The notes: a model not told the origin generated them from the sequence alone. Counted from the stretch's first letter, positions 32,491 through 44,120 are shown. The stretch is DNA of 64,000 nucleotides from Isoetes taiwanensis (GCA_021234155.1 JAJEKV010000006.1:9143003-9207002); one strand, 5' to 3'. Numbers and translations: made by a program.

Positions 32491-35300
32491 TTTCACGTTA
32501 ATGTCGCGAAGAAATATTATAGGTCGCCGATGAGGACAATAGTCAGCAAATGCACAGAGTCCGCCATGGCTGCCATCCAGCACTAAGAACGAAATGATAT
32601 CAGGAAATATAGGCTGCAAATCGAAACTCAGCATTACGCTCATAAGTTTTTATGCTGTTTAGACAGGCGGAAATGGTACTGCGCTGGTTACAGCAAGCAT
32701 AATGTTAGTAGTTTGTTTATCATCGCTTGCCTCTAAATATTGGCACTCCAAAATTGCATTAAAGTAGTTGCATTTCAGTTCTTTCTTATTTTAAAAACCT
32801 TCTAACAAGAATGACCCCTTATATAAAAATATAAACAATACAATTTAATATTAATTGTGTTTAAATCTAGTACACTCCATTACGTAAACTGCTTCCGTGA
32901 GCGATCATGGCTATGGCGTGACGCCTCGCCATTCAATCAGTATCACTTCCTACCGATTTTCATTAAAGTTATTGTTATGCTTATGTTTTGTTTGTGCCAC
33001 TGGCCGAGAATTTTCCGTAGCCAGCGGCCCAACCGTGTCGTATCGGTTTACACAAATAGGTTCACCACCTCCTCATCGGTCATTTACCCGTAACAAAGAA
33101 CATGCATTACAGTTACGATCAGTATTGCCGTAGCAGGCGACGAATAAGACGCAGTTTCAGTTTCTATTACTAATATTCCCGACTTTAAATTATAACGGCG
33201 GATAACGCCTTTCAGCCCATGACAATATCTCTGCCATCACTTCGCTTGGCGCCATTGCGCACTTCCACATGCGCGTTTCGTTGTCTCATATCATAAAATG
33301 TTCATATTTCGCGTTGCGATATCGACCACCACGCATTTCCAACCTGTACGCCGCGTTAAGCCCATTTTCCTCTACCAGCATTTCAGATGGGGATTTTCAT
33401 TTCGCGGTAAATACTGCGCCAGCGGCGAAGTTGTTGTGGCCATAATGCAGCCTGGCCTTCTTGGGATATATGGTGCTTTTTCTATGAGATATAAAACATA
33501 TCGCCGTTGTTGCCGTATCAGCTATTTATCTAGTGAGAACTCCTCATCATCACTGTCTCTGTGCGACAACTGTGTCTACACGATGATGTGCCATATGTGG
33601 CAGTCAGGAACAACACGCCATTATCATGCAGTGCTTGCTTCACATGTGTCCCCAAATCCAATATATATCCACAGTAAGCCTGCCATGAATGAGAATTGTA
33701 GCCTGGCGGCCAAAAGTGACTATAGAACTATTACCGATGGCATGGTAGTCTTCCGCTTATAATGCTGTCACAATGCCATTACGAAGTATTATCGGCAGTT
33801 TCCGCTACCAAGCACCGTATTTAAAGCACTTTTTGCGCACAGCCAGTCGATTACGCTATGCGAACTCCGCGCCTGGCCTTGCGGCCCTATCAACGCCGTC
33901 ATTATCTTTCGAAATTCATTGCAGAAAGAAATGTCAATAAATATTGCACGCGACTAACCTAACGCTATCAAGAAAATCATTTGCCTCTTTGGTCTCCAGA
34001 ATCTACCATACCCGGGATAGTGATCTTCCCAGCTGTTAGTCAATGCCGCCATCGAAGCGTTAAAGTCAGTAAAATACCTTAACATGTACCAACCCGCTAA
34101 GCTTGTTAGCCAGGCACCAGCGGAAGCGGAAGTGCCTGAAATGTTTAATAACTACGGCTGGCGTTAACCGCGGCGTCAGGTTAAATGCATGACAGTAAAC
34201 AATGGCGGCGGAACGCGTAGTCTTCGTGTCGTCAGCAAAGAAAGATGCAGGCCAGCGAGTTGTGCCAGCGAAAGACCATGGCTCATGGAAAGATGTCATG
34301 TTTTTATGGGTAAAACGTGAAGAAATATCACGGCCATGGTCGGGCGCGACGACGCGTTCTTTAAAGGGCCGAAAGGTTATTAACCGGCGATGGGTACGGA
34401 GCGATATGTCGCCGAATATGTCGTCGGTTATTCGGCTTACCGCCAAGCTTAATGGTCAGCCGCAGGCTGAGCAGCGGTGATGTCGTGACTTGTGATGGAA
34501 AATATAGTCGCCTGGTGTAAAGTATGATCGGCTGGCGCCGTAATTTTTCGCTACGCAGAGCTGAATAGTAGTTGTTAAAGATTGTAACACGGCTGTAGAG
34601 ACCGGAACAGGCTACCCATTGTTGCGGCCGCCACCGCTGCAGTCTCACTTTTGGGGAGTGCAATATGGCGTAGCTGCCGCTTAGCATGTGTAACACCTGT
34701 TGCGCGTGCTTTTGTTTCGTCGTTACGGAGTCGCTGGGAAGAATTTAACGCCGCAGCGTAACCTACTTCAAATCAATACTACCGTGTTTATGTTCATATT
34801 TCTGGTCGGTATGCCGTACCGCCGCAGTAGTCGTTAAACATATGAGTGCCCTATTCGCATCCCCTCAGTTAGCCGAGACGTGAATATTGATGACGCTACT
34901 GGTATCGGATGATCGGCGCACCGCGATGCAAGAGGTGCCATGAGGGGCACCGCTTGTGCGGTAACACGGTCGGCGATGGCGACGCGGGGACTGGCGTTTT
35001 TCCATAACGCATGCATGATCTCTTTCGTTTAAAGTTTCTTGAGCGTTCGCCATTGTAGCCGCCACATGTCGCGTAGCTGTGCCTCGCCAGGACGCCTATC
35101 GTAGTGCCTCGCCGGAGATAAAGGGTCCAAGAGAGCCCACAACATGGTGCCAGCCACCAGCCCCAGCCAACCCTCCCGCCAATGGCGTACGCAGAAGCGA
35201 ACTGGGCCCAGTTGTTACCCATGGTGACTGTGAACGGCAATGGCTGAACGGTAATATTTATTTAAACAAAGAAAAGAGCTGATACGCACCATCTGGCTAT
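32491..35300. other. GC-rich, high-complexity block; start is a degraded inverted copy of 40.1-41.1 kb
   Basis: Up to about 33,250 the order of shared words follows the reverse complement of 41,120-40,140: 'gatcatggctatggc' (32,903-32,917 / 40,674-40,688), 'gtaacaaa...catgcatta' (33,090-33,109 / 40,389-40,411) and 'gactttaaat' (33,181 / about 40,255). Between the words the left copy has extra GC-rich bases of enteric-bacterial flavour (many ccagc, gcgg, cgcc). From about 33,260 to 35,300 I find no homologue. Frames of 111-154 codons overlap on both strands and show no family. Extreme divergence or consensus error are both possible. Confidence 0.6.
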
Positions 35301-35474
35301 CTTTTAGATTTTCAGCGTTTCCATTTCAACACTATCATTTCAGCAACGAATGTTGTTTATTCAAAGTTTATTCAAAGAGTGAGTTAATGGGCATTTATAG
35401 TTCACAAGAAATGTAAAATGTTACCACTAGAAGGTACTAAGAGATTCAGCACCTTGCTACTGGGAATGCATAAA

Positions 35475-36015
35475 GAGGTTCTCCAATTTAGAGGAGCTCT
35501 GCTCAAGGAGAGAATTCTCCAAGAACCTTCACGACATTAAGTGTTATCCGTGATGAGACTTTGCAAAGTTATATTTGAGATACAAAGCTTGTTGTCAAAA
35601 GAGACACGCCACCGGCCACCAAGAACAAGTAAGATATTTTGTAGTAGGAGGATTGCCCTTTACTCCAATTATTTAGAAAGCAAGCCAACCGCTACTTTGG
35701 ATGATCTTCAAGACTAGGGTGGCATCACACAAGGACACTAAGCGTGGGTTTTGGAGGCTGAACCCACAATTTCTTTCAAGCAGAGGAGGGATGATCTCAT
35801 GGCAGCCAACACATTCCAATCTTCTGTAGTGGATTATTCCGGCCCAACAACAGATGCAAAGCAATCCCAAGCAAAGACCTACCGCCATCCCCATTGTGCC
35901 CTATCATTAGCAAAATACTAACTAACGGTGACCCTTTGCCAAATGCTCCTACAATGGCAAGTCCCATCAATATGGAGAACCAAATCGAAAAGGGTTAAAG
36001 AAGACATGTTTGGAC
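35475..36015 (+). pseudogene. gypsy B gag fragment, left arm of IR-f
   Basis: The plus strand mirrors 36,240-36,765, as in 'gagaattctcc' with 'ggagaattctc' and 'tcccatcaatatggagaacc' with its complement. It encodes the same gag part as 12,659-13,140 (minus). No continuous frame remains. Confidence 0.65.
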
Positions 36016-36223
36016 CATATGTGGTGAGTGACGTGTTTTCTAATGGTTCAATACAAACATTGAGGGAGACCTTCTTCCCACAAGAGTAAATGGTTATTTG
36101 GTGAAGAAGTATTATGGGATCGATGATGAGGGAAACCAAGCAAAGATCTATGTCCGTGAGGAGTTGATAGTTCCTCGGCTTGCATAATATACCGATGATC
36201 CCATCCATCTTCTTGCTTTTGAG
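36016..36223 (+). pseudogene. gypsy integrase C-terminus, spacer of IR-f
   Basis: It reads FGPYVVSDVFSNGSIQ, then in a shifted frame LLPTRVNGYLVKKYYGIDDE, ending with 'VREELIVPRLA'. This is the end of a gypsy integrase. It forms the unpaired centre between the two gag arms. Confidence 0.75.
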
Positions 36224-36239
36224 ATATGTCTTTTAACCT

Positions 36240-36990
36240 TTTACATTTGGTTCTCCATATTGATGGGACTTGATTTGGCAAAGTTACCGCTGGATTGGTC
36301 GCTAATGATAGGGGCGCATCTGGATGGCAAAATGGTGTTTGGATTGCTTTGCATCCGCTGTTGAGGCGGAAATAATCCACCTTCCCCTCGGCGGTTGGAA
36401 TGTGTTGGCTGCCATAGGAATCATCCCTCCTCCACTTGAAAGAATTGGCAAGGTTCCTTGTACTCTAAAAACTCGCCGTGGCATATTGTGATGCCACCCT
36501 CGTATGCGCCATCCAAAGTAGTCGGTTGGCTTGCTTTCACAAATAATTGAAGTAAAGGAGCAATCCCTCCACAAAATATCTTACTTGTTCTTCATGAGGT
36601 AGCGGTCTCTTTTCAAGTCTCTTTTTGACAACAAGCTTTTGTATCTCAAAATATAACTTTGCAAAGTCTCATCCGATAACACTTAATGTATGTGAGTTCT
36701 GGAGAATTCTCTCCTTGAACCTCGCTCCTCTAAATTGGGTTAGAAAAGCCTTTTTAATGCATTCTAATTTGTAAAACGGTGGTCTCTTTGAGATTGCCAA
36801 GCACCACCGTACGCATACTGTTGAAGTGTTCCTAGAAATAATTTTAACCGGCCAACATCATTTTTCCATTTGGCGGCGCTGGCAGTTAGGAACGCATATA
36901 GATGCCCATCGCATCATCTCCCCGATAGAACTTTGATATTTCAAATCTCCCATTCTTGCAACTATTCTTGGTTCTTGTATTGGAATTTCT
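36240..36990 (-). pseudogene. gypsy B gag fragment, right arm of IR-f
   Basis: This is the minus-strand counterpart of 35,475-36,015, continuing into gag sequence shared with 13,050-13,350. Interrupted by many stops. Confidence 0.65.
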
Positions 36991-37311
36991 TGGCAAGTTC
37001 TATTGTTGGTGTTGAAGTCGCGGCCTTCCTAATCTAAAAGGGATGGCGCTTTTGACACCCTAAGAAAATAGAGATCTTCGCTATGTGAACTCTTTCTTTG
37101 TTTAAAAACGTATTCTCGCTCAGCCGCTCCACAATCCTATCGCGTTTTTCCTTGATTCCGCTCTTGCACGCACATACGCTGATCTGAGGGAGTTGGGTCC
37201 TTCTTTTTACCGTGGCTTGGCTCCTCTTCTCTATCTAATGTTGCCGGCTCTCTTGGACAGATCTCCTTCGACGAGCACCACGATCGATTCCCGGCCAGTG
37301 CACCACAATTA

Positions 37312-37586
37312 TGTCGAGCCTAGCTCGCGACCCAAGAGAAGTGTAGCGCTATGCAGGAGAACACTCAAGGAAACTAGAACGAAGGATCACACTTTATTGC
37401 ATATGGTTATGGTTGGAAAAACCCCAACCGTGGTTACATATTTATAGTCCCCTGCCACGTCATCGCCACATCATCACACCCCTTCAATTTCATATTTGCC
37501 ACCTAGGCGGATCGCCCTCGTGGCACCTACGGCATCACTGGATTGCCACGTCATCAAATATGCCAACTGGACATGCCACGTCATCA
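37312..37586 (-). repeat. LTR of gypsy B (minus) inside unit F
   Basis: Minus-strand ends are TGATGACGTGG (at 37,586) and ...GGCTCGACA (37,312). It has 'tatttatag' (a TATAAATA box on the minus strand, about 37,438-37,446) and a primer site at 37,288-37,305. It matches 7,958-8,252. Sequence from 37,587 to about 38,150 matches the 3' internal region at 13,840-14,000, so here too the LTR has internal sequence on both sides. Confidence 0.65.
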
Positions 37587-38407
37587 ATATTCTCACGTCT
37601 CATTCTTCTTGAGAGGGGTTAGTCGAGGTACCCTCCCCATATCGTTTCCTTGGCCCACAACCTGCCGGCCAGGATCTCTTGGCCACAGGGCGCTTCCGAT
37701 TAGGATATGAGCTTATAAGCTCTGAGTAAGTGGTGGTTGGGTAGGTTCGCACAGCAGCTATACATCTGTTAAATTCTTCCCACTCTCTCGCGGCTCCATC
37801 TTCCTACTGGTAAGTAAAGCTTCTGCCACAACTTATCCTTCTCCGTGATTGCACATGCTAAGCTGGCCTTCATATGTTACCTCCCCAAAGGGTGGTTTCT
37901 GTAACTTTCCCATGGTGGCGGAGTATAACAAATGGGTAGCCCTGTTCCTTTTCAATTTCCCGGTATCTCTACAATCGTGTTCTGAATCTTTCTTCTTCTT
38001 TTTTATTCAATCTCTCAGAATGTATAGGTCGGCCTCAGAATCAAATCCCATCAAACAAAGACCAGGCGCAGCCATGGTTTTTTTCAACCGCCAAGTCCCG
38101 ACTTGCCCAAATCTCCTCAAATCGCCAATCTCGCCGCTATAACCCCGCGATGCTTTCAACACTAGCTCCTCGCTTGATCATTCTTCTCAAAGCTTGGCAG
38201 ATAAATAGATAAATTCTCGAAGTTCAAATTAAGCAATATTTATTGGCCACCCTTTGTCTTCAACCCAGCCCGACCGGGCCGAAACTCCGAATTCTAGAAT
38301 CTATTCGGGACCGCCGGGGCTTTTTCGCAGAGATCGGGCCGCCTTTTTTCCCCGATAAACTTCGGCCCAATCGGCCTTTAGGTCGCTGAATCGCCCATGC
38401 CCTCGTT

Positions 38408-38960
38408 TTGCCCCTTTGTTAACAATTGTTAATACATCCTTCCCTTTTAGTTTCCTTTTTATTCTTTAATGGGTTTTATTCTCCAACCTCGCTTGCTCCT
38501 TTATTCCTAAAGTTTCTTCTTCAACCGCCATTATCAGAAAGCCGCTCCTTGTCACCATTGATATTTCTTTTTCCGTTTTGCCCATAAGGCCATGACAATC
38601 TTCTTTCTTCCATGGGTACTTCCATGGTTCTTTTCCTTTTGGCTTTTTCTTCCTTTAATTCTCACATCTTCTTCTCTTGACTTGACCCCTTTTCCTTTGA
38701 GGCCTTTATTTTGCCACGCTATTCCATTTTTCCACCATAGGTATTTTTTTTCTATGGGGTTCTTTTCTCCCCACAACCCCTTTGCCATAACAGCTTCTTC
38801 CCATATCTTTCTCATGGGTTATTCAGAGCGCATTTCTCAAAGCTACTTGCTTCCTTTCCATAATTGCCTAGCTTTTCTTTCTTAAGCTAGCAGCTTGGCC
38901 ATGGTAATTTGCATATTTAAAGGTATTTTGCAACTTTTGTACCTTCATTGGCAGACGACA
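38408..38960 (-). repeat. right terminal inverted repeat of unit F
   Basis: It is the reverse complement of 31,280-31,816 with scattered small indels. Homology to the lone end at 25,100-25,762 continues further inward, to about 38,350 (shared 'cttcggcc.aatcggcc'). Confidence 0.75.
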
Positions 38961-39950
38961 TTGTGAAACTGGGAAGATCCCATGCACCGGCTGACCATTT
39001 ATCCAGATTATTAGTAGATTCTAAGGATAAGGGAGTTAAAGATGATTTTCTTGATGCTGATTTATTTGCGCTAGTGCAAAGCACTGCATGGTATTCAGAT
39101 GTGGCAGAATTTCTTTCTACTAATGAATTTCCCGAAGAGATGAAACTAATTGAGCGAAAGCGACTTATTCAAAAGTGTAAGCCTTTCACTCTATTAGCAA
39201 AAACCTTATATAGAATTGGTAAGGATGATATATTGCGCAGATGCATATTCCCTCATGAGGTGCAAAAAGTCATTAAGTCTTGTCATGATTTCCCTGCGAG
39301 TAGTCATTTTGCTGCTGATGTAACTGCTAAAAAGGTGCTAAATGCAGGTTATTGGTAGCCGACTATATTTTCTGATGTAAAAGCTCATGTGAAGCATTGT
39401 GACCCTTGCCAACGTATAGGCCGACCTACTAGAAGAGATTCTATGCCATCGAACCCAATAGTTCCTATAATTCCTTTTGAGAAGTGGGGCATAGATTTTA
39501 TAGGCCCCATTAATTCTCCTTCATGGCAAACCCTTGTGAATATATATTAGTTTTAACCTGACTACGAATCCAAGTGGGCGTAAGCCAAAGCCTTTAGCGC
39601 CATGATAATGCCGATGTTGTTGCAACCTTTTATATGAAAACATCATCATTAGGTTTGGTTGTCCTTTAGAGTTAGTGAGTGATAGGGGTTCTCACTTGCC
39701 AATGAAGCAATTACAAAATTTAACTCAACGATATGACATATCTCATAGAAAAAGCACCCCATATCATCCCTGCCGGACAAGAGATTGTTAGATGCATTAT
39801 GGGCCTATAGAATAGCCTACAAAGTTGCCACAAAACAACCCCTTTTATGTTAGTGTATGGCCAAGAAGCAATTTTGCCAACGAATTAGAAATTCCATCTC
39901 AAGAGTAGCAATTCAGAGAAGATAGATGAAGATGGTAGCCTTTAAAGCAT
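38961..39950 (+). pseudogene. gypsy C RNase H tail and integrase
   Basis: The frame 38,948-39,358 contains LGRSHAPADHLSRLL (the RNase H/linker end) and the H2C2 zinc domain, HEVQKVIKSCHD...HFAADVTAKKVLNAGYW. After a stop come HVKHCDPCQRIGR and IPFEKWGIDFIGPINSPS, which holds the first catalytic Asp of the integrase core. 39,720-39,900 has decayed 'TPYHPCR' and 'PFMLVYGQEAILPT' blocks. Integrase would insert cDNA into chromosomes. It joins the gypsy C part ending at 31,279. Confidence 0.88.
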
Positions 39951-40004
39951 GCTTACACGAAGTTGGAAACACGGATGAAGTTCGCCCATGCTTATATGGC
40001 TGCA

Positions 40005-41100
40005 AATGGGAGAAAATGCTAATTATGATTTTATTTTGTGTTATTATGAGGCTAACTAAGGAACCGACATGTAGGTATGGTAGAAGACCCGTATACTCCA
40101 TGATTCAAGACTATTTTTAATGGCGCGAAATTGTAAAAGAAAGCACAAATTATGTGATTGGAAGTGATGGAAGATTAGGATCGCTTATGTGTTAAAATCA
40201 TGGAGCTTAAGGAAGTTCTCCAGTTTATCCACATGGACGGCAAAGTTTATAGTGTTTAAAGGTCCAGATTCTATTGAAATTGTATAAGTGAAAAGCAACG
40301 TGAATGGAAAACTACCCCATCTTGTGCCTATTCATGTCCTCTCTGCTTCTGGCCTGAGTGTCCTGGTACAGATTTGGTCCATCAATGCTAATGCATGATG
40401 TCTTTTGTTACAGATTAGGATGATGATAATTGAGAGTGAATAATTTTTGCTGTGTGTATGGTGATGGAATTCTGTTAAAATAATTCTGGTCTGAGTGGTT
40501 GGAGCCATAGGGGTTTACCTGGAAGGAGATTCTCTGTGTAGTTTTGAGCCAAATAATAACAAATAACAAAACCTATAGAAATAGCAATAACCTGTAGAAA
40601 GAAATCAGATAATAGGAGGGGGAATTGGGGAATTTGATTTTGTTAAGTCGTAAGTAGAGCAGGAACCGACTTTGCCATAGCCATGATCATCTGGAGGAAG
40701 CCGGATTCTGTTGTGGCCGCTGCCCCTTTTACACATGTCGTGCCCTGCCCTGTTCTAACTAAACCTAATTAATATTAAATTAATATTGTTTATATTTTTT
40801 TTATATATAAGGGTCCATTTGCTAACATTTCGAGGTTACTTAAAATAAGAAAATTTGGAAATGCAATACTTGTAATGCAATTTTGGGTGCCAATATTTCG
40901 AGGCTAATAAGCTGATATTAAATAAGCTACTAAAATTATATGCCCTTCCTAATATTAGCGCACAACATAATTCTTTTCATTTCCATATGTCTAAACAAGC
41001 ATAAAGGCTTATGAATATTAATGCTAGGGTTTCGGTTGCAACCTAACTCCTCGTCTTCCCTTGTGAATTATCATTTCATCAACACGTCGTTCTTTGAACC
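40005..41100. other. no gene; partner of the corrupted block in unit F
   Basis: Bases 40,005-40,065 repeat the gypsy C word 'caaatgggagaaaatgc...aattatgat...tattttgtgttattatgaggctaacta' also found around 27,771-27,960. From about 40,140 to 41,120 the sequence is AT-rich and pairs in inverted order with 32,491-33,250. No frame or motif is recognised. Confidence 0.55.
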
Positions 41101-41965
41101 TTGGGATTCGTGTAGCCATGACAGGGATGTTCCTCGTCCCGAGGAACTACCAACTCCTGTCGACATAGAAGCTATTTGTTGTCCCTCATCGGCGACCCTA
41201 TAATATTTCTTCACCAGATAACCATTTATTCTTGTGGGAAGAAGATCTCCCTCCAAGGTATGGAGCTATATTGAAATATTAGAAAATACTTCACTCGCCA
41301 CATATGGTCCAACCTATCTCATCTTCAACTTACTGGGCCGCTTCCAATGTTTTGCTTCATATAATATAAAGATTTCTTGGCCTCCGTGCTTAAATTTTTT
41401 TTTTCTCAGAAATGCTTATCGCATCCATTTCTTTTCTTTTTTTGTAATGCTTCTCGTGCTTGTAAGGCTAGAAATCTTGTCTCATCTAACGCTTCCAGCT
41501 TCCTTCAATCGCTTCTTTCACACTCTCCTATTCTCCCAAAATTTTGTATTGAGTGTTATCCTCAAACTTGGTGTTTCCAACTCAATTGGTATCACAAACT
41601 TCAAGCCCATATACTAATTGGAATGGCATGGCCTTTGTAGTCACCTTGTAGGCAAAGACGATATATGCCGACTGAGCATCCAATAATCTTTGGTCCCAAT
41701 CGGTTCGACTAGTGGAGCAAATTTTTGTCATAGTATTGCATAAGGTTTTATTTATTCGCTCAGCTTGTCCATTGGCTCATGGATGGTAAGGACTACTCTT
41801 TCGATGTTTTATTCGATACATTGTCGTCAACTTCGCTGGCTAGCAACAACAAACGCATTTGAGACTCCTGGTTCCCTTAGACCGCAAATGTAAAAATGCC
41901 GCCTAAGAAACAGGGGATTTTCAAAATCATTCAAGCAAAGCCAAGCTTTTGCAGGAAGCAAAACC
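41100..41965 (-). pseudogene. gypsy B integrase C-terminal half (minus)
   Basis: On the minus strand, blocks TDWDQRLLDAQSAY, 'AMPFQLVYGLEV' and EGDLLPTRINGYLVKKYY are seen in three frames. They belong to a gypsy integrase, from after the DDE core to the C-terminus. The inverted copy is at 31,838-32,490. Confidence 0.7.
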
Positions 41966-42339
41966 GCTCAAGAACTCCATTATCTATGGCAACATGGCTC
42001 AAAAACTCCATTATCTGCTCAAGAACTCAATTATCCGCGGCATGGCATGAAAGTCGGCTATGGTGGAGCAGGGATTCCCCGGCCGGAGATGGATGGAACA
42101 AAATGGCTCGCAAATGCTCAAGCGCACCACCGCATCGGCGAAGCCCTTAGTTTCCTAAAATAAATAAATAGGGAATATTCCAGGAATTTCCACTAAACGG
42201 TGGTTTGCGGGATGTTATAGTCAAAGGCTTGAGTAAGCATCTTTTCTGCTGAAATATAGCTAAGCTTTTTTTAGCAGGTAGGATAACTATTACTAAGCAT
42301 GATCTTAGCAGCACTCATGCTTATATGGCACAACTGCAG

Positions 42340-43420
42340 TGCTTGTCTCACAATCAAAATTTCAGGAGGTCGTAGCAATTGTTCGTAACTTCATTTGGGC
42401 TATAGTACTGAGACAGATGTTATGATCTCTAAGTTCATCTGTCGCTATCTGGCTGGCATGGAGTCACTGGAAATGAGGTTGGTTGCACAAGCACTTGCGC
42501 AGTGTATTTCTTTTGGAAAACCAACACTTAAAGCAGTTCTTCCTTGAAGTCTCTTTTATCAGTTTTTTCCATATCCTAATGCTTCCCCCTTCTTAGAGGA
42601 TCTACTTGATTCTTGGGAGACAATTTGAACTTTATTTCAAGATGCTTGCACAGCGCTCCGTGTTGATGGATTCTTCTAGATAATCAAATGCTTCTATGTG
42701 CTATTGTGCATCCATTGACTCAGTGGCGTTGGAGGCTTGCTGGCGTTCTCACAGTTGATGCTTGGTATGAGGCTGGTCACTTGTTGCCTTATGACATTTT
42801 TCAGACTAAGTTATTTGGCTTAAGGTGGTTGATATTCTGATATAAAGAATGCACAAGACATTGTGCATTAATAATTAGTAACCAATCCAAATAGGTGCAT
42901 TAACTTGTTGTGACGGAGTAGCTGACAGAAATTGAATTTTGTTGACATTGTCCCCCCTCGGGCTAGTTGGCAGCTTTGTCTTTCCCCTCCTCGGTGGAAG
43001 CGAATGTGGTCCTAGGCTTGGGATAGATTGCTTCATCCCAAAGTTGCTTCCTTGTGGTGGCAGATTCTTCATAGATATTGGCTGGTCCATAAGTTTGCTC
43101 CCCATATTTCAAAACTTTGCCCATTTTATAAGCTACAACTTGAGACTCTCGAGCTTTGTTTTTTTTCTTCTATGCAGCCAAGTTCGGCCAGTTTGATCGT
43201 GGTTGCTCTGGCAAATGCTTCTTGCTAGTTATCCTTCCATTTGGAATAGGTTGCAGCATCACACTTTCCATTTATCTCCAGATTGGTTGTTGTGGACTAT
43301 CTGGAAAAGGTGGTGGCGGTGTATCTTTAAGGGCTTAAGAATTAGTGCTAATCAAGTTCTTTGCGAGGCAAAAGATAGATTGGTGATGTCACACCTATGT
43401 TCTCAGTTTGCTCCTTAGAA
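42340..43420 (+). pseudogene. old LINE 3' end with zinc-binding (zf-RVT-like) domain
   Basis: 43,028-43,228 reads HPKVASLWWQILHRYWLVHK, then QLETLELCFF, which matches the 'HPKV...W....R...C..C....E...H.FF.C' zinc domain at the end of plant LINE ORF2 proteins, with several Cys/His lost. Upstream, near 42,720-42,830, 'RWRLAGVLTVDAWYEAG' may be part of the same protein. No poly(A) is clear. It is much more decayed than the LINE at 53-56 kb, and of another lineage. Confidence 0.55.
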
Positions 43421-44084
43421 AAAATGCTTGATTTTTTTAAGAATATTTTGGTATATTAAATTCTGTATACTCAGTGGATTACTTTTGTCTGCTGAAATTG
43501 TATTCCTGCCTTTGCAATTATACATGTACTTTTTTGGAATGTTGAATTAAGTTGGACGTCCTTCAAAAAGAACAAAAACATACAAAATGAGGCAAATTTG
43601 CCTATCAACAACATGTATACTAGGGGTGTTGGCAACCCTATGCATGCAGGTGGCATGCCTTGTATAAAGAGGTGGATCCCCCGAGGCTTTTAATTTTTTA
43701 TTGGAAGGGGATATGCCATGTATGTGCATATGGTGGCCAAAAAACATCCTTGAGATGTGAGGTTGCATATAAATTTAACTCAATGTGTCTATCCTCTTTG
43801 AGCTATGACCACTACTTTGGCATAGTGCACCCATGTCTTCTCCCTTATTGTCTAGTTCTAGTATGTGATCAACACCCTGCACTATTTACAACTATTTACA
43901 ACGTTGAATACAAGACATGACATCTAGCTACTTTATATGCTCATAACCTTAGAGTGATAGATTTAAGGTCTTTACTACATCAAATTCGAAAAAAATAATC
44001 CCCAGGTCCCATGTTTTATATGGGCTATTGCCCTTGCATGTACCGTCCCATAACCCAGTTGGATTCCCGTGGATGTAAAAGTTC

Positions 44085-44120
<36 letters not shown>
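44085..44120 (+). repeat. (ATCT)n microsatellite
   Basis: Nine uninterrupted ATCT units. A second short ATCT run is at about 59,553-59,572. Confidence 0.95.

Larger units (their letters stand above)
31280..38960. mobile_element. unit F: 7.7-kb composite with long terminal inverted repeats
   Basis: The ends read TGTCATCTCGCCAATGAAGG (31,280) and, on the other strand, TGTCGTCTGCCAATGAAGG (38,960). Pairing of the two ends continues for about 540 bases. A 5-base direct repeat TTGTG flanks the unit (31,275-31,279 and 38,961-38,965). It interrupts gypsy C RNase H. Inside are pieces of gypsy B in both orientations and a GC-rich block; no transposase is recognised. TG...CA termini plus a 5-base duplication fit integrase-type insertion, but inverted ends are not normal for an LTR element. 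Confidence 0.65.

Noticed and set aside
33298-35240. Open frames of 111-154 codons that look like transferred bacterial genes
   Set aside because: Frames overlap on both strands, none shows a domain, and the first part of the same block is a degraded copy of 40.1-41.1 kb; GC-richness alone makes long frames likely.
31280-38960. MULE (Mutator-like) assignment of unit F
   Set aside because: No 8-10-base target duplication or transposase is visible; the best flanking repeat is five bases.
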